A stretch of 6,324 nt of DNA from an uncultured Clostridia bacterium (GTDB taxonomy: Bacteria; Bacillota_A; Clostridia; Oscillospirales; Oscillospiraceae). The stretch covers positions 1-6,324 of the forward strand of contig CASEPH010000435.1 of assembly GCA_949289625.1 (NCBI GenBank). The letters run 5' to 3'. Within the stretch, counting starts at the first letter, position 1; each line of letters begins with the position of its first letter. This document shows, piece by piece, positions 5,722 to 6,324 of this stretch. Both the position numbers and the translations under genes were made by a program. The notes under the pieces were generated by a model, which searched no databases, was not told where the DNA came from, and was given only the letters and a program-made list of their open reading frames with translations.

Positions 5722-6324
5722 ATGTTCAATTTCTCCCCCATGAAAGATCTGTGGGAAAGCCCGCTTCCCCCCATGGCACTGACAGACTATGAAACGTTTT
5801 CTAAATTTCAAAACCAGGCGCTTCATCGCTGCCGGGATTCCGGACGAAATTTCGATGTGTTCCTGGATTGGGCGATCCGTGCATTGGCCGGTAGCATGGC
5901 TGCTGACAGCGCATCCAGGATCTTTTTGCCCAAAACAAAAACAGCACCTTTTTCCCTTGATGAGTTGATCCCCATCTCGGATTTTCAACCCGTGGGAAAG
6001 AAACAAGTCAATCTAAAAAACTGTTATGTGATTGCTCCAGTCTGGAACAACACCGATTTGGCGGAGGCTGTGGAGGCTTTTGCCGACAGCGATTTTGAGG
6101 ATGCACAGATCGATCAGGTGTTCAGCGGCGCCTTTATTGCAGAGCTGAACCTCGCTATCATCGATTCTCCATCCGATGTGGATGTCCCCTATATCCTGTC
6201 CATTTGGAAAAGAGGTAGTATCCAGATGGATGTCTATACTCTGAAGGATTTGGCCCAGGGTCTGCGAACAGATGGAGATTACTGGTTTCTGCAAACCGAA
6301 GAGGATGAAGAGCAAATTCCCGTA
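5722..6324 (+). CDS. Unrecognised protein, N-terminal 201 residues (cut by window edge)
   Basis: An open frame starts at ATG 5722 behind a consensus AGGAGG and an extended -10 promoter, and runs without a stop to the last base. The protein begins MFNFSPMKDLWESPLPPMAL. It has no signal peptide and no obvious membrane helix, so it is probably cytoplasmic. An acidic stretch (LAEAVEAFADSDFEDAQIDQ, about residues 113-132) and alternating hydrophobic strands such as YVIAPVW and FIAELNLAII suggest a mixed alpha/beta fold. The visible part ends in an acidic run, EEDEEQIPV. I do not recognise the family and propose no function. It is transcribed away from the transfer operon, so it may lie outside that module or be an accessory or regulatory gene of the same element. 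The minus-strand open frames opposite it have no ribosome sites and overlap it fully, so they are taken as shadows. Confidence 0.75.
   Translation, partial: MFNFSPMKDLWESPLPPMALTDYETFSKFQNQALHRCRDSGRNFDVFLDWAIRALAGSMAADSASRIFLPKTKTAPFSLDELIPISDFQPVGKKQVNLKNCYVIAPVWNNTDLAEAVEAFADSDFEDAQIDQVFSGAFIAELNLAIIDSPSDVDVPYILSIWKRGSIQMDVYTLKDLAQGLRTDGDYWFLQTEEDEEQIPV

Noticed and set aside
5560..6006. Minus-strand open frame opposite the divergent gene (and another at 6013-6315)
   Set aside because: These frames overlap the plus-strand gene at 5722, which has a consensus AGGAGG and promoter. The first would also run through the intrinsic terminator at 5597-5625, and neither has a ribosome site.

Overview
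The window reads as part of an integrative/conjugative-type mobile element from a gut-type Firmicute, probably Clostridia (Oscillospiraceae/Lachnospiraceae-like). The evidence is purine-rich Shine-Dalgarno sites, a Gram-positive secreted adhesin with SpaA/Cna-B repeats and an LPXTG motif, a moderately GC-rich composition by eye, and membrane proteins resembling the type IV secretion genes of clostridial Tn1549-like elements. The taxon and the element type are inferred: no integrase, relaxase or attachment site is visible.

Layout. On the minus strand, read from high to low coordinates, three genes lie in one probable operon. The first is a 1571-residue secreted surface protein (5497-782). The second is a 111-residue secreted protein with two membrane segments and VirB2/TrbC-like topology (722-387). 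The third is the first 101 codons of a VirB6/TrbL-like membrane channel protein (303-1, cut by the window edge). Both intergenic gaps are under 100 bases. Each holds a long perfect hairpin without a T-tract, followed by a strong Shine-Dalgarno site. On the plus strand, a divergent unrecognised gene starts at 5722 with its own promoter and ribosome site and runs off the right edge.

The surface protein dominates the window. It has a signal peptide, an N-terminal domain with a candidate internal Cys-Gln thioester (Cys67, Gln142), a proline-rich linker, twelve SpaA/Cna-B-like repeats, a conserved-looking C-terminal domain, and a C-terminus that stops one residue after LPRTG. Four central repeats form an A-B-A-B tandem duplication. 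Its position at the head of a transfer operon suggests a mating or attachment adhesin for the conjugation machinery.

The 224-base divergent region (5498-5721) is structured. It holds a minus-strand intrinsic terminator with no gene upstream of it, then inverted repeats that could form an H-type pseudoknot, then a small hairpin presenting the surface gene's Shine-Dalgarno sequence in its loop. This is the best candidate here for undescribed regulation. No rRNA, tRNA, CRISPR array, insertion sequence or origin was seen, and no stretch over 300 bases lacks a gene.
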